64,000 bases of DNA. Source: Providencia huaxiensis (GTDB lineage Bacteria > Pseudomonadota > Gammaproteobacteria > Enterobacterales > Enterobacteriaceae). The position numbers were made by a program, and so were the translations under genes. The notes beneath the pieces were generated by a model. It was given only the letters and a program-made list of their open reading frames with translations, was not told where the DNA came from and made no database searches. Numbering within the stretch: position 1 is the first letter of the stretch; each line of letters starts with the position of its first letter. Of the stretch, positions 1-10,522 are shown one piece after another. The DNA lies in contig NZ_CP031123.2 of the NCBI RefSeq assembly GCF_002843235.3, positions 558,001 through 622,000 on the forward strand, written 5' to 3'.

Positions 1-1
1 T

Positions 2-508
2 TTGATTGCTTATGTTGAACGTGGCATCCCCCTTGTCGGTGTTATATCATTTCCCGCCATTGATACTATGTATTATGCATCGTTAGGAAACGGGTGTTGG
101 TCTAAAAAAGGTGATCTTGCACCAAAACGGATATGTACTCAGATAAAAAAAACGAAAAAATTAAGTGAAGCTGTTGTTTCGATATCAGGAATTCACAGTA
201 CTAATTTTGATAGTAGAGAAGGTAACAAAGCTTACAATCTATCAAATGTCGTTAATTCTGCTCAAGATATGGTTTTTATAAATGATTGTTATCAGCATTC
301 AATGGTAGCAACAGGAAGGATCGATTGTGCTATTGATACGTTAATGAAACCATGGGATATCGCTGCTATTTTACCTTGCCTTACTGAAGCTGGAGTTTAT
401 TATGCAAATATTAATGGTAATAAAACAAACGTGATCAATGGGGGAAGTTTGGTGTCAGCATCCTCCTCTGAGTTATTGGATGAAGTGATTGTAGCTTTAA
501 ACTTATGA
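2..508 (+). CDS. Inositol monophosphatase-family phosphatase (5'-truncated)
   Basis: This is the C-terminal part (about 168 codons) of a gene that begins before the window. The visible piece carries WDIAA followed by EAGV, which fits the second metal-binding signature of the inositol monophosphatase superfamily (W-D-x-A-A, then E-A-G). Members are Mg-dependent phosphomonoesterases acting on inositol phosphate, histidinol phosphate or 3'-phosphoadenosine phosphate. The substrate cannot be told from this fragment, and the N-terminal metal-binding motif is outside the window. It is not the usual neighbour of pgl in E. coli. The first codon shown is only the window edge, not a start. Confidence 0.7.
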   Translation: MIAYVERGIPLVGVISFPAIDTMYYASLGNGCWSKKGDLAPKRICTQIKKTKKLSEAVVSISGIHSTNFDSREGNKAYNLSNVVNSAQDMVFINDCYQHSMVATGRIDCAIDTLMKPWDIAAILPCLTEAGVYYANINGNKTNVINGGSLVSASSSELLDEVIVALNL

Positions 509-624
509 TACTGAACCTTGGCGCTATTTACTCAGCGTAATTTGCATAATATAGGGTATAGTGAAGCCAATGTAGTAGGCTATAGATACGGTTTTGTATT
601 TTTATCATGAATTAAGGAGTCAGG

Positions 625-1611
625 ATGAATCAGGTTGTTTATATTGCGAGCCCCGAGAGTCAGCAAATTCACGTGTGGTCGATGAATGAGGTTGGTGAAC
701 TTACTCTTTTACAAACGGTAAAAACACCGGGCCAAGTGCAACCTATGGTACTAAGCCATGATAAAAAACACCTTTATATTGGCGTGCGCCCGAATTTTCG
801 CGTCGTAACCTATGAAATTGAAGAGAAAGGATTACTGCGTTTAAAAGCAGAAACATCCGTTCCGGGAACGCCAGTTCACTTATCATTGGATAACACGGGC
901 AAATATTTATTTGTCCCTTCATACCATCAACACAACCTAGCGGTGCTGGCCATCAATGGCGAGGGTGTGCCAAATCAAGTCGTCCAAGTTATTGAAGGCT
1001 TGCGTAATCCACACTCTTCCCATGTCGATGTTGATAATCAACAGCTTTGGGTTCCTTGCTTGGGCGAAGACCATATCCGTTTATTCGATTTACATGAAAA
1101 TGGTTATTTAACCGAAGCAACTGCGGATCAAATTACTACAGCAGCGAAATCAGGCCCTCGTCATCTGGCCTTCCATCCAAGTGAAAAAGTCATTTATTGT
1201 GTGAATGAGTTAGACTCAACGGTAGGCGTGTATCATAAATTTACTCGCTATCGTAATATGCAAACTTTGGCAAATTACCCATTAGGTAACGAAAGCCAGC
1301 GCTGGGCTGCCGATATCCATATTACGCCAGATGGCCGCCATTTGTATGTTAGTGAGCGCTCAGAAAGCTACCTCAGCCACTATCTGGTTTCTGATGACGG
1401 TTGCGAGCTAACATTAGAAGCACGCTACCCAACAGAGACGCACCCAAGGGGCTTTAATATTGATGCGACAGGCCGTTTTTTAATTTCGAGCGGGCAAAAG
1501 TCAGACCATATTTCAGTCTCTGAAATTGACCCAATTACGGGGAAATTGACGCAAATAGGAAGGTATAGGGTCGGGAAAGGTCCTATGTGGGTCATTTCAG
1601 TCATCCTTTGA
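625..1611 (+). CDS. pgl: 6-phosphogluconolactonase
   Basis: The product is a 328-residue seven-bladed beta-propeller lactonase of the YbhE/Pgl type, close to the 331 residues of the E. coli enzyme. It hydrolyses 6-phosphogluconolactone in the oxidative pentose phosphate pathway in the cytoplasm. ATG is preceded by a good AAGGAG at 613-618. Recognisable propeller segments include the SGPRHLAFHPS and PRGFNIDATG stretches, and the family-typical GxGPMWV near the C-terminus. The last residues (after WV) and the stop codon fall inside an ERIC-like repeat, so the natural C-terminus appears to have been replaced by repeat-encoded residues. The catalytic region is intact. In E. coli pgl also lies close to bioA. 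Confidence 0.93.
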   Translation: MNQVVYIASPESQQIHVWSMNEVGELTLLQTVKTPGQVQPMVLSHDKKHLYIGVRPNFRVVTYEIEEKGLLRLKAETSVPGTPVHLSLDNTGKYLFVPSYHQHNLAVLAINGEGVPNQVVQVIEGLRNPHSSHVDVDNQQLWVPCLGEDHIRLFDLHENGYLTEATADQITTAAKSGPRHLAFHPSEKVIYCVNELDSTVGVYHKFTRYRNMQTLANYPLGNESQRWAADIHITPDGRHLYVSERSESYLSHYLVSDDGCELTLEARYPTETHPRGFNIDATGRFLISSGQKSDHISVSEIDPITGKLTQIGRYRVGKGPMWVISVIL

Positions 1612-1721
1612 GCCGTAACTGTGTTGGCTACGTTTACTAACCCTAGTCACATACTGGTGTATGCTCCTAGGGCTTAGTTTCACTTGCCGCCTTGTTACAG
1701 CTCAAATGATTTATGAAATAC
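1592..1721 (+). repeat. ERIC-like intergenic repeat, copy 1
   Basis: The stretch matches the enterobacterial repetitive intergenic consensus in order: a GTCATxCTT left end, GTTGGCTACG, a central hairpin CATAC-TGGT-GTATG flanked by CCTAG/CTAGG arms, CTTGCCGCC, and a right end similar to CTCGAATTATTT. The outer arms GAGCCGTAAC and GTTACAGCTC are complementary except for one wobble. Length is about 130 bases, against 127 for the classic element. It overlaps the last codons and stop of pgl. The boundaries are estimates. Confidence 0.8.
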
Positions 1722-1774
1722 TCTAGATTAAAAATTCAGTTAGAATCACTTCGATTATCATTGAGTTTATCGTG

Positions 1775-3043
1775 CTATCCCAACACTTTTGCCATTGCAT
1801 TTGTCACTTTACTGAGTTGCTCGGGGGTGATGATATACGGTGGCATCACATAAATCAGCTTGCCGAATGGGCGAACCCAAACACCATTTTCCACAAATAC
1901 TTTTTGCAAAGCGGCTGTGTTTACGGGCTGCTTCATTTCAATTACGCCAATTGCACCAAGAATGCGCACATCTGCAACACTAGGGTGGGATATTAAAGGC
2001 ATCAATTCAGCCTTAAGTTGTTGTTCGATATCGGCAACTGTTTCCTGCCAAGGGCTATTGAGTAATAAGGTCAAACTGGCATCCGCTACAGCACAGGCGA
2101 GAGGGTTACCCATAAAGGTTGGCCCATGCATAAAACAACCTGCTTCACCATTGCTAATGGTTTCTGCCACATGGCGAGTTGTGAGGGTGGCTGAAAGTGT
2201 CATATAACCACCTGTTAGTGCCTTACCTAAACACATAATATCGGGTGATATATCAGCATGCTGGCAAGCAAACAATTTCCCTGTACGACCAAAACCAGTC
2301 GCAATTTCATCAGCAATCAATAGCAAACCATACTGATCGCACAAATGGCGGACTCCCTTTAAATATTCAGGGTGATAGATGCGCATACCACCGGCACCTT
2401 GGACGATCGGCTCAAGGATGATCGCTGCAATTTCATCACTATTTTCGGCAAGTTGTACTTCAAGAGGATGCAAATCGGTGCTGTCCCATTCGTCGTAAAA
2501 ACCGCATTGAGGCGCTTCCACAAAAATATGCGGAGGTAAATACCCCTTATACAGGCCATGCATTGAATTATCAGGGTCACAAACGGCCATCGCACCGAAA
2601 GTATCTCCATGATATCCATGACGTAATGTGAGGATCCGCTGGCGCTTTTCCCCTTTGGCTTGCCAATATTGCAATGCCATTTTCAGAGCAACTTCAACCG
2701 CCACGGAGCCGGAATCGGCAAGAAAGACACATTCCAGCGGCTCTGGTGTGATGGCAACCAATTGCTTACATAGGTTCACAGCAGGTGGGTGTGTGATCCC
2801 GCCAAACATCACATGGGACATTTTCGCTAATTGCGTTGTTACCGCTTGGTTTAATACAGGATGATTATAACCATGAATAGCAGCCCACCATGAAGACATA
2901 CCATCAATTAATTTTTTTCCATCGGCCATGATTAGCTCAGCGCCATGGGCTTCAACTATCGGGTAAGCCGGAATTGGTTGGCTCATCGAGGTATAAGGGT
3001 GCCAAATATGTTTGGCATCAAACTGAATATCTACATTATCCAT
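1775..3043 (-). CDS. bioA: Adenosylmethionine-8-amino-7-oxononanoate aminotransferase
   Basis: BioA is a PLP-dependent class III aminotransferase that converts 7-keto-8-aminopelargonate (KAPA) to 7,8-diaminopelargonate with S-adenosylmethionine as amino donor. The 422 residues compare with 429 in E. coli. The PLP lysine is K274 in CLGKALTGG, and D245 in the [12 protein letters not shown] motif binds the pyridine nitrogen. [13 protein letters not shown] near residues 50-62 is also family-typical. It is transcribed divergently from bioBFCD across a 93-base gap containing a BirA-type operator, the standard enterobacterial arrangement, so both arms should be repressed by biotinyl-AMP-bound BirA. 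Confidence 0.97.
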   Translation of the reverse strand: MDNVDIQFDAKHIWHPYTSMSQPIPAYPIVEAHGAELIMADGKKLIDGMSSWWAAIHGYNHPVLNQAVTTQLAKMSHVMFGGITHPPAVNLCKQLVAITPEPLECVFLADSGSVAVEVALKMALQYWQAKGEKRQRILTLRHGYHGDTFGAMAVCDPDNSMHGLYKGYLPPHIFVEAPQCGFYDEWDSTDLHPLEVQLAENSDEIAAIILEPIVQGAGGMRIYHPEYLKGVRHLCDQYGLLLIADEIATGFGRTGKLFACQHADISPDIMCLGKALTGGYMTLSATLTTRHVAETISNGEAGCFMHGPTFMGNPLACAVADASLTLLLNSPWQETVADIEQQLKAELMPLISHPSVADVRILGAIGVIEMKQPVNTAALQKVFVENGVWVRPFGKLIYVMPPYIITPEQLSKVTNAMAKVLG

Positions 3044-3054
3044 TTGCTATCATC

Positions 3055-3083
3055 GTCAACTTTTTTAGATCATTTTAGTTGAC
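3055..3083. promoter_or_regulatory. BirA (biotin operon) operator
   Basis: An inverted repeat GTCAACT, 15 bases, AGTTGAC lies between the divergent bioA and bioB starts. The position and spacing match the BirA operator of enterobacteria, whose arms are GTAAAC-type. The arm sequence differs by a T-to-C style change from the E. coli consensus, so the assignment rests on symmetry and location. Confidence 0.72.
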
Positions 3084-3136
3084 ATGATAGTCACAATATT
3101 TAAACTGGCAACAACTTTTTCAACTGGAGAGTTTCC

Positions 3137-4174
3137 GTGAGCCAATTAAAACAGTGGACAATAAAACAAGCTAATGAACTGTTTTCAATGCCTTTTTTTG
3201 AATTATTATTTCAGGCACAGCAAATTCATCGCCAACATTTCGACCCGCAGCAAGTGCAAGTGAGTACGTTGTTATCGATTAAAACCGGGGCTTGCCCTGA
3301 AGATTGCAAATATTGTGCGCAAAGTGCGCGCTATAAAACAGGGCTAGAAACTGAAAAGTTAATGGAAGTTCAGCAAGTGCTGGAATCCGCGAAAAAAGCG
3401 AAGCAAGCAGGCTCAACCCGCTTTTGTATGGGGGCTGCGTGGCGGAATCCGAAAGAACGCGATATGCCTTATCTTGAGATGATGGTAAAAGAAGTGAAGT
3501 CATTAGGGATGGAAACCTGTATGACATTAGGGATGATTGATAATTCCCAAGCTCAACGCTTAGCAGAAGCCGGGTTAGATTATTATAACCATAACCTTGA
3601 TACCTCTCCTGAATACTACGGCAATATTATTACGACTCGCAGTTATCAAGACCGCTTGAATACACTCGAAAATGTCCGAGATGCAGGGATCAAAGTCTGC
3701 TCTGGTGGGATTTTAGGCTTAGGTGAGAAAGTCAGTGACCGAGCGGCATTATTAGTGCAATTGGCAAATTTACCGAAGCCACCAGAAAGTGTGCCGATCA
3801 ACATGTTGATGAAAGTTGAAGGAACCCCAATGGCCGATAACGAAGATGTCGATGCATTTGATTTTATTCGCACTATTGCCGTTGCACGTATCATGATGCC
3901 AACGTCATACGTTAGGCTATCGGCAGGTCGTGAATATATGAATGAGCAAACTCAGGCATTATGTTTTATGGCCGGTGCGAACTCCGTATTCTATGGGTGT
4001 AAATTATTAACGACGCCAAACCCCGATGAAAACAAAGATTTAGCACTATTTAGAAAACTGAATATTAACCCTGAGCGAATTGAAACTGACGAAGGGGATA
4101 ACCATCAAGCTGCTAAGTTAGCCGAAACGCTGTTAACCGCGGATAACCATCAATTTTATAACGCAGCAGTATAA
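3137..4174 (+). CDS. bioB: Biotin synthase
   Basis: BioB is a radical SAM enzyme that inserts sulfur into dethiobiotin to make biotin. The 345 residues match the E. coli length of 346. The CxxxCxxC cluster motif is C53, C57 and C60 (CPEDCKYC), which binds the 4Fe-4S cluster. [10 protein letters not shown] and the RLSAGRE region, typical of BioB, are present. The start is GTG with GGAGAG 9 bases upstream (3126-3131), which agrees with the family N-terminus. Its stop overlaps the bioF start by one base, so the two are translationally linked. Confidence 0.97.
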   Translation: MSQLKQWTIKQANELFSMPFFELLFQAQQIHRQHFDPQQVQVSTLLSIKTGACPEDCKYCAQSARYKTGLETEKLMEVQQVLESAKKAKQAGSTRFCMGAAWRNPKERDMPYLEMMVKEVKSLGMETCMTLGMIDNSQAQRLAEAGLDYYNHNLDTSPEYYGNIITTRSYQDRLNTLENVRDAGIKVCSGGILGLGEKVSDRAALLVQLANLPKPPESVPINMLMKVEGTPMADNEDVDAFDFIRTIAVARIMMPTSYVRLSAGREYMNEQTQALCFMAGANSVFYGCKLLTTPNPDENKDLALFRKLNINPERIETDEGDNHQAAKLAETLLTADNHQFYNAAV

Positions 4175-5331
4175 TGACTTGGCAATCATTTATACAAAAC
4201 CAGATAGAGCAGCGTAAGCAGGCTTCTATCTGGCGTCAACGGCGCTGTATTGATAGTGCTAATGGTCGTTCACTTTTTCTAGCTGGAAAAGAATTTCTTA
4301 ATTTTTCATCCAATGATTATTTGGGGCTATCTCATCATCCTCAAGTAATTGCCGCGTGGCAACGCGGTGCTGATGAATATGGTGTGGGAAGTGGGGGATC
4401 GGGGCATATTACCGGGTTCACCAAAGCACATGATAAATTAGAGCAAGCGCTCGCTGATTGGCTAGGCTACCCGAAAGCCTTACTGTTTATTTCAGGTTTT
4501 GCTGCGAACCATGCGGTGATCACGGCATTAATGACGGCAAATGATCGTATTTTAGCGGATAAACTTAGCCATGCATCGATTGTGGAGGCCTCGATTCATT
4601 CAGGGGCTCAATTAAGGCGCTTTCAGCATAATAATCCTCTATCACTTAATAAGTTAATTCAAAAACCTGTTTCAGGAAAAACGCTTGTCGTCACGGAAGG
4701 GGTTTTTAGTATGGATGGTGATAGTGCTCCCCTTCAACAATTGCAGGAAATCGTTAGAAATCAGCAAGCTTGGTTGATGGTTGATGATGCTCATGGTGTT
4801 GGCGTTACCGGAGAGCAAGGCCGTGGCAGCTGTTTTGCGAGTGGAATTAAACCTGAAATTTTAGTCGTGACATTTGGCAAAGCATTTGGTTTAAGTGGCG
4901 CAGCGGTGCTGTGTGATGAGCCAACGGCTGACTATTTTGTACAGTCCGCACGCCATTTAATTTATAGCACGTCAATGCCACCCGCTCAGGCTGTCGCACT
5001 GCTAGCAGCCGTTGAGCAAATTAAGCTCGCAGAGCACGCAAGAGAAAAGCTTAACCAACATATTAAATATTTTAGACATAATGCTGACTTTGATGGTATG
5101 CAGCTAACTGATTCAACCACGGCTATTCAGCCACTAATTGTTGGTGAAAACCAAGCGAGCCAACAGTTAGCCAATTTTTTACGCAAAAAAAACATTTGGG
5201 TGCAAGCGATCCGACCGCCAACGGTCCCGCCTGGGAGTGCTAGGTTACGGATCACGTTAAGTGCTGCACACCAACGTCAAGATATCGATCAATTATTGGA
5301 GGCTTTACATGACTTTATCGCTCAGTCGTGA
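4174..5331 (+). CDS. bioF: 8-amino-7-oxononanoate synthase
   Basis: BioF is a PLP-dependent alpha-oxoamine synthase that condenses pimeloyl-ACP/CoA with L-alanine to give KAPA. The product has 385 residues. The PLP lysine is K236 in [10 protein letters not shown], and DDAHGVG (204-210) provides the cofactor-binding Asp and His. FSSNDYLGL near residue 45 is the family N-terminal signature. The gene overlaps bioB by one base and bioC by 23 bases, consistent with a single bioBFCD transcript. Confidence 0.97.
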   Translation: MTWQSFIQNQIEQRKQASIWRQRRCIDSANGRSLFLAGKEFLNFSSNDYLGLSHHPQVIAAWQRGADEYGVGSGGSGHITGFTKAHDKLEQALADWLGYPKALLFISGFAANHAVITALMTANDRILADKLSHASIVEASIHSGAQLRRFQHNNPLSLNKLIQKPVSGKTLVVTEGVFSMDGDSAPLQQLQEIVRNQQAWLMVDDAHGVGVTGEQGRGSCFASGIKPEILVVTFGKAFGLSGAAVLCDEPTADYFVQSARHLIYSTSMPPAQAVALLAAVEQIKLAEHAREKLNQHIKYFRHNADFDGMQLTDSTTAIQPLIVGENQASQQLANFLRKKNIWVQAIRPPTVPPGSARLRITLSAAHQRQDIDQLLEALHDFIAQS

Positions 5332-6094
5332 AAAGCATAAAATTGCGGCGGCATTTGGCCGTGCGGCTAAAAGTTATGACGCAGTGGCAAGTTATCAACG
5401 ATCAACAGGAACACAACTGCTTGGTCAACTGGCTTCAGCCTTAAATCACTCACAATCAACGGTGCCATTGCATATTTTAGATGCAGGGTGCGGTACGGGG
5501 TATTTCAGCCATAAATTGAAAAATCAAGGGCATCGCGTCACCGCATTAGATCTTTCTGTGGGAATGCTCGAAATGGCGCAAACGAAAGCCGTTGCCGATC
5601 ATTATTTATGTGCGGATATAGAATCCATTCCATTGGATCCACAACTCTTTGACGTGGTTTTTTCCAATTTGTCGGTCCAATGGTGCCAAGATCTGAGCAA
5701 AGCATTAAGCGAGTTATATCGAGTGACAAAACCGGGGGGAGTAGTGGTGTTCACCACACTTGCAGAGCATTCTCTGACAGAATTATCCTCAGCTTGGCAT
5801 TCACTTGACGGCTATTCACATGTGAATGCCTTTCTCAGTGTTCAGCAGATACGAAATAGTTGTCAGTCATGGAGACATGAACTTATTTTTCAGAAGGATA
5901 CACTCTATTTTCCTGAGTTAATAGCGCTGCTTCATTCACTGAAAGGGATTGGCGCGACACACTTGACCACGAGGCGTAAAGCGGGGCTAATGACCCGCCA
6001 GCATTTGCAGCAACTTGCTTTGCTCTATCCAATGACAGAACAAGGCTTACCTTTAACTTATCATACGGTGTTTGGAGTGCTTTACCGTGACTAA
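5309..6094 (+). CDS. bioC: Malonyl-ACP O-methyltransferase
   Basis: BioC methylates malonyl-ACP to disguise it as a fatty-acid primer, starting pimeloyl synthesis. The SAM-binding motif [11 protein letters not shown] is at about residues 56-66, followed by LDLSVGML (motif II) and a typical [11 protein letters not shown] segment. The ATG at 5309 is chosen because GGAGG lies at 5298-5302 and the N-terminus then reads as in BioC. This gives 261 residues, against 251 in E. coli. A longer open frame from 5261 has no ribosome site. The start lies inside the 3' end of bioF. Confidence 0.94.
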   Translation: MTLSLSREKHKIAAAFGRAAKSYDAVASYQRSTGTQLLGQLASALNHSQSTVPLHILDAGCGTGYFSHKLKNQGHRVTALDLSVGMLEMAQTKAVADHYLCADIESIPLDPQLFDVVFSNLSVQWCQDLSKALSELYRVTKPGGVVVFTTLAEHSLTELSSAWHSLDGYSHVNAFLSVQQIRNSCQSWRHELIFQKDTLYFPELIALLHSLKGIGATHLTTRRKAGLMTRQHLQQLALLYPMTEQGLPLTYHTVFGVLYRD

Positions 6095-6764
6095 AACGTA
6101 CTTTGTAACCGGAACGGATACTGAGGTCGGAAAAACTGTGGCGAGCTGTGCTTTGTTGCAAGCCGCGGGAAAACAAGGCTGGAAAACAGTGGGTTATAAA
6201 CCAGTCGCTTCAGGAAGTGAGATGACTGAGCATGGCCTGCGAAATAGTGATGCATTATTATTACAAGCCAATAGCCAGGTTAAATTACCCTATGAGGCGA
6301 TTAACCCGATTGTATTTGAGGCGCCAACTTCACCGCATATTATCAGTGAAGAACTAAATCAACCCATTGAATTTTCAGTGATAAATAAAGGCTTGGCTTG
6401 TTTGAAGTCCCAAGCAGATTGGCTATTAGTTGAAGGTGCTGGTGGCTGGTATACCCCGCTATCCAGAGAAAAAACGTATGCAGATTGGGTGATTGAACAG
6501 CAGCTACCCGTTATTTTAGTCGTTGGGGTTAAGTTAGGTTGTATAAATCATGCACTGTTAACCATGGAGTCTATCAAAGCTTCAGGTTTATCTGTGGTAG
6601 GCTGGGTGGCCAATGAAGTAGAACCCGCAGGTGTTTTCCAAGCGCAATATTTGTCGACACTTAATCGAATGATTAAAGCACCTTGTTTAGGCGTGATCCC
6701 GCACCAAAAAACACTTAGCGGCAAATTAGGACGCTATTTGGATCTTTCTTTATTAACTATTTGA
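6087..6764 (+). CDS. bioD: ATP-dependent dethiobiotin synthetase
   Basis: BioD closes the ureido ring of dethiobiotin from diaminopelargonate, CO2 and ATP. With the GTG start at 6087 (GGAG at 6074-6077) the protein is 225 residues, the same as E. coli BioD1, and begins with the family N-terminus. The P-loop GTDTEVGKT is at residues 9-17, and VEGAGGW is the conserved motif near residue 112. The start overlaps the bioC stop by 8 bases. It is the last gene of the biotin operon and is followed by a hairpin. Confidence 0.95.
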   Translation: MTKTYFVTGTDTEVGKTVASCALLQAAGKQGWKTVGYKPVASGSEMTEHGLRNSDALLLQANSQVKLPYEAINPIVFEAPTSPHIISEELNQPIEFSVINKGLACLKSQADWLLVEGAGGWYTPLSREKTYADWVIEQQLPVILVVGVKLGCINHALLTMESIKASGLSVVGWVANEVEPAGVFQAQYLSTLNRMIKAPCLGVIPHQKTLSGKLGRYLDLSLLTI

Positions 6765-6787
6765 TTATATAAAAATAGACATGTTTT

Positions 6788-6813
6788 CCCCAAGCAGCGC
6801 TAATGGCTTGGGG
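6788..6813 (+). terminator. Hairpin after bioBFCD
   Basis: A perfect 8-base-pair stem CCCCAAGC / GCTTGGGG with a 10-base loop lies 23 bases after bioD. The U-tract is weak (TTGATCG), so it may act as an mRNA 3' end stabiliser or an inefficient terminator. Confidence 0.55.
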
Positions 6814-7045
6814 TTGATCGATTGTTAAATAAGGATCCGATCTTTTTTAACGTTCTCAACTTAAATACTGTCAAGTTTTTCAGTAAAAATACCACTCAGA
6901 TCTTAATAAAAAAGATAAAATCTGTTTTTCATCGCGGTTACTACGTAAAAATTTTTTCATTAAACTGCCATCTTTTTGTCATTTAGCCTTCATTGAACAA
7001 ATCTTCAAGATCTCGTGAATCCATGAGCCGAAAGGGCTTCAAGAG

Positions 7046-7068
7046 TTATCCACCATTTCTGTGGATAA
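7046..7068. promoter_or_regulatory. Inverted pair of DnaA boxes upstream of uvrB
   Basis: TTATCCACC at 7046-7054 on the plus strand and TGTGGATAA at 7060-7068 (a perfect TTATCCACA on the minus strand) form an inverted pair 5 bases apart. The DnaA consensus is TTATNCACA. E. coli uvrB is also reported to have DnaA-box sequence in its upstream region. The bioD-uvrB gap here is 626 bases and has no open frame that looks coding. Confidence 0.6.
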
Positions 7069-7332
7069 CCTTGTGTATTAACGTTATAAAACAAGTTCTA
7101 CGCTAGGTGGCAAGCGGCTTTGACTTTATTTGATGTGATTCTGGACTTTAAATTAATCTATAATAAATACAAATGGTTAAATAAAATCAAGACTTCAATT
7201 TGTATTTGAGATACGGCATAAAAATGCAATAGCATAAAATATAAAGTTTCAAAAAGGTCAAGTACTTTTTTGGGGATAACATTTTTATAAACATATTAGA
7301 ACGGAGAATAACAGAAAATTTAGCTTCAATAC

Positions 7333-7363
7333 TTGAAGCTGGTTTTTTATCCAGTATCATAAT
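7333..7363 (+). promoter_or_regulatory. uvrB SOS promoter with LexA box
   Basis: The LexA box is at 7339-7354: CTG, ten bases, CAG, nearly identical to the E. coli uvrB box. It sits between a TTGAAG -35-like element (7333-7338) and a TATCAT/CATAAT -10-like element (7355-7363). LexA binding would therefore block polymerase, giving SOS induction of uvrB. Confidence 0.8.
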
Positions 7364-7390
7364 GGGAGAAACTAGTTAAGGGGCGTTAAT

Positions 7391-9409
7391 ATGAGTAAGG
7401 ATTTTAAGCTGTATTCTGATTTTCAGCCGGGAGGGGACCAGCCCGAAGCTATCCATAAGTTAAGGGAAGGGCTACAAGATGGACTTGCTCATCAAACTCT
7501 ATTAGGCGTAACGGGGTCCGGTAAGACGTTCACAATTGCCAATGTTATTGCGCAAGAGAACCGGCCTACCATGTTAATGGCACATAATAAAACCTTAGCT
7601 GCACAGCTTTATAGCGAAATGAAAGCCTTCTTTCCAGATAACGCGGTGGAATATTTCGTCTCTTACTATGACTATTATCAGCCAGAAGCATACGTTCCAA
7701 GCTCAGATACTTTTATTGAAAAAGACGCCTCTGTAAACGAACACATTGAGCAAATGCGTCTATCTGCAACCAAAGCCTTACTCGAACGCCGAGATGTGAT
7801 TGTGGTGGCTTCTGTGTCCGCTATTTACGGTTTGGGTGACCCGGATAGCTACTTAAAAATGATGTTGCACCTCACCGATGGCATGATCATCGACCAGCGC
7901 TCAATTTTAAGGCGTTTAGCGGACTTGCAATATTCGCGTAATGACCAAGCTTTTACACGAGGGACTTTCCGAGTCCGTGGTGAGGTTATCGATATTTTTC
8001 CTGCGGAATCAGACGAATATGCCTTACGTGTAGAGCTATTTGATGACGAAGTTGAACGGTTGTCATTATTTGACCCATTGACAGGGCAAATACAGCATCG
8101 TGTTCCCCGTTTTACCGTTTATCCAAAAACGCACTATGTCACACCAAGAGAACGTATTCTTGAGGCCATGGAACAGATTAAGGTTGAATTGGCAGACAGG
8201 CGAAAAGTATTACTGGAAAACAATAAATTACTTGAAGAACAACGCATTGCTCAACGAACACAATTTGACTTAGAAATGATGAATGAGCTCGGTTATTGTT
8301 CAGGTATTGAAAACTATTCACGCTACTTATCGGGTCGTGCTCCTGGCGAGCCACCACCGACATTATTTGATTATTTACCTGCTGATGGCTTACTGGTGGT
8401 GGATGAGTCTCACGTTACTATTCCGCAAATAGGTGCGATGTACAAAGGGGACCGTTCAAGAAAAGAAACCTTAGTGGAATACGGTTTTCGTCTCCCTTCT
8501 GCATTAGATAACCGCCCTATGCGCTTTGAAGAATTCGAGGCTTTAGCGCCGCAAACTATTTATGTGTCGGCAACACCGGGTAACTATGAGCTCGATAAAT
8601 CAGGCAATGAAGTGATTGAGCAGGTTGTTAGGCCAACAGGTCTACTTGATCCGATTATTGAAGTTCGCCCAGTTTCTACGCAAGTGGATGATTTACTATC
8701 TGAAATTCGTATTCGTGTGCAAAAAAGTGAACGTGTGTTAGTGACCACCTTAACAAAGCGCATGGCAGAGGACTTAACGGAATATCTTGAAGAGCACGGG
8801 GAGCGAGTGCGTTATCTTCACTCCGATATCGATACAGTGGAGCGCGTGGAAATTATTCGTGACCTGCGACTTGGCGAGTTTGATGTACTAGTTGGGATCA
8901 ACTTATTAAGAGAAGGTTTAGACATGCCAGAGGTATCTCTGGTGGCTATTTTAGACGCGGACAAAGAAGGTTTCTTGCGTTCGGAACGTTCGCTGATTCA
9001 AACCATAGGGCGTGCGGCCCGTAACTTAAATGGTAAGGCAATCCTCTATGGAGACAGGATCACCAACTCCATGCAAAAAGCGATCACAGAAACAGAGCGT
9101 CGCCGTGCTAAACAAATGGCGTTCAATGAAGAACATGGCATTGTTCCGCAAGGTTTGAATAAGAAAATTGGTGATATCCTGCAAATTGGTCACAAAGTGG
9201 GCGGTAAAGGAAAAAGCCGTACGAAAGACAATGGTAAAAATAATAATTCGGTTGATATTCAATCACTGTCGACAAAAGAGTTGGAGCAACGGATTTCACA
9301 GCTTGAAGCGCAAATGTATAAGCATGCTCAAGACCTTGAATTTGAAGCGGCTGCGCGAGTCAGAGACGAATTGCAGGAGATACGCTCTCAGTTTATCGCT
9401 AATTCCTAA
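7391..9409 (+). CDS. uvrB: Excinuclease ABC subunit B
   Basis: UvrB is the DNA-damage-verifying helicase-like subunit of nucleotide excision repair, loaded by UvrA and then recruiting UvrC. The 672 residues compare with 673 in E. coli. Walker A GVTGSGKT is at 39-46, the damage-probing beta-hairpin region [12 protein letters not shown] is near 92-103, and the DESH Walker B is near 338. Helicase motif VI (QTIGRAARN) and the C-terminal UVR domain ([23 protein letters not shown] region, split here by context) that contacts UvrC are present. ATG has AAGGGG 8 bases upstream. LexA control is predicted. The stop abuts an ERIC-like repeat. Confidence 0.98.
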   Translation: MSKDFKLYSDFQPGGDQPEAIHKLREGLQDGLAHQTLLGVTGSGKTFTIANVIAQENRPTMLMAHNKTLAAQLYSEMKAFFPDNAVEYFVSYYDYYQPEAYVPSSDTFIEKDASVNEHIEQMRLSATKALLERRDVIVVASVSAIYGLGDPDSYLKMMLHLTDGMIIDQRSILRRLADLQYSRNDQAFTRGTFRVRGEVIDIFPAESDEYALRVELFDDEVERLSLFDPLTGQIQHRVPRFTVYPKTHYVTPRERILEAMEQIKVELADRRKVLLENNKLLEEQRIAQRTQFDLEMMNELGYCSGIENYSRYLSGRAPGEPPPTLFDYLPADGLLVVDESHVTIPQIGAMYKGDRSRKETLVEYGFRLPSALDNRPMRFEEFEALAPQTIYVSATPGNYELDKSGNEVIEQVVRPTGLLDPIIEVRPVSTQVDDLLSEIRIRVQKSERVLVTTLTKRMAEDLTEYLEEHGERVRYLHSDIDTVERVEIIRDLRLGEFDVLVGINLLREGLDMPEVSLVAILDADKEGFLRSERSLIQTIGRAARNLNGKAILYGDRITNSMQKAITETERRRAKQMAFNEEHGIVPQGLNKKIGDILQIGHKVGGKGKSRTKDNGKNNNSVDIQSLSTKELEQRISQLEAQMYKHAQDLEFEAAARVRDELQEIRSQFIANS

Positions 9410-9525
9410 TTTTCCTCATACTTCACGCTGTGGGGGTGTTGGCTACGTTTAGTCACTCGGGTCACTATGCTCCCCGAGCTGCCTTCACTTGCCGCCTACC
9501 CACAACGCAAAGTATTTTGAAAATA
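9408..9525 (+). repeat. ERIC-like intergenic repeat, copy 2
   Basis: The element begins at the uvrB stop. It has TCATACTTCACGC at the left, GTTGGCTACG, a central CTCGGG/CCCGAG stem, then CTTCACTTGCCGCC and a right arm. The outer arms ATACTTCACGCTGTGGG and CCCACAACGCAAAGTAT pair along 17 positions apart from compensating or wobble changes, so the fold is conserved. It lies between convergent uvrB and ybhK and could form the 3' hairpin of either transcript. Confidence 0.85.
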
Positions 9526-9613
9526 GATTTAGTGGAAATACGGGAAACATAGGGCTAATTTTAGGGAAAGTTTTCCGCTGCGAGTATTTAGCAGCGGAAT
9601 GGCAGGTGGGGGG

Positions 9614-10522
9614 TTATAACAAGTTGATGGTTTCTTCGATGGCTTGTAGTAACAGCTTTCTATCATGACGATATGGGATATCGTCTGCTTCGAGTACTCG
9701 TTGGATTATTTTGCGTTCTGGGCTGATATTGCTTGTTTGTGTCCGTGGGCCAAGGATTAACGCATCAATTTTTTGGCAACCAATATAATGTTCCATCATT
9801 TTTAGTTTGTCAGGCAAAGACAGGTTGGCTGCAGGGGAGCTAATTTCTTTCGCTAAATTGCCAATATAAATCATCGGAGCTTTACATTCGCGCAGTGCAG
9901 CCGCAATTTCATCCAAAAGCAGTAATGGCATTAAACTGGTAAAAAAACTGCCAGGGCCGATAATAATTAAATCTGCTTGGTGAATGGCCTGTAAGGCTTC
10001 TTTCGTCGCCTTGACGGTCGGGTACAAACGTAACTCTTGTGGGATTTCATGTAAGGCATCAACATTCACCTCACCGTATACTTCATTGCCCATTTCATCG
10101 ATAGCCATTAAATCAACAGGGGATTCCGACATTGGGATCAACTGCGCATCAACTTTTAGCATATTACGGATAAGATTTATGGCCTCTAGCGGGCGCACAC
10201 TTAGGTGGTCTAATGATTTTAACATTAAATTACCTAAATTATGGCCTGAAAGCTCGCCATTACCGCTGAAACGGTATTCAAACATCGCTGAAGCAATAGA
10301 CGGCTCAGTAATTAGCTGATTTAAACAGTTACGCATGTCTCCCCAAGCGATCCCGCCTTCGGAACGACGAATACGACCCGTCGAACCTCCATTATCGGTT
10401 GTGGTAACAATACCCGTTAAACGAGAACCTAAAGAAGAAAGTGAAGACATCACGCGACCAAGTCCATGCCCGCCACCTAGAGCGACAACATGTCTGAGAT
10501 CCGCCAGACTGCAATTCGGCAT
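9614..10522 (-). CDS. ybhK: Gluconeogenesis factor YvcK/YbhK family protein
   Basis: This 302-residue protein has the same length as E. coli YbhK and belongs to the CofD/YvcK family. The N-terminal [14 protein letters not shown] is the nucleotide-sugar-binding glycine-rich loop, followed by [12 protein letters not shown] and [11 protein letters not shown], all family signatures. B. subtilis YvcK binds UDP-GlcNAc and is needed for growth on gluconeogenic carbon sources and for cell shape. The exact role in enterobacteria is unclear. It is convergent with uvrB, as in E. coli. ATG is preceded by AGGAA. Confidence 0.9.
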   Translation of the reverse strand: MPNCSLADLRHVVALGGGHGLGRVMSSLSSLGSRLTGIVTTTDNGGSTGRIRRSEGGIAWGDMRNCLNQLITEPSIASAMFEYRFSGNGELSGHNLGNLMLKSLDHLSVRPLEAINLIRNMLKVDAQLIPMSESPVDLMAIDEMGNEVYGEVNVDALHEIPQELRLYPTVKATKEALQAIHQADLIIIGPGSFFTSLMPLLLLDEIAAALRECKAPMIYIGNLAKEISSPAANLSLPDKLKMMEHYIGCQKIDALILGPRTQTSNISPERKIIQRVLEADDIPYRHDRKLLLQAIEETINLL

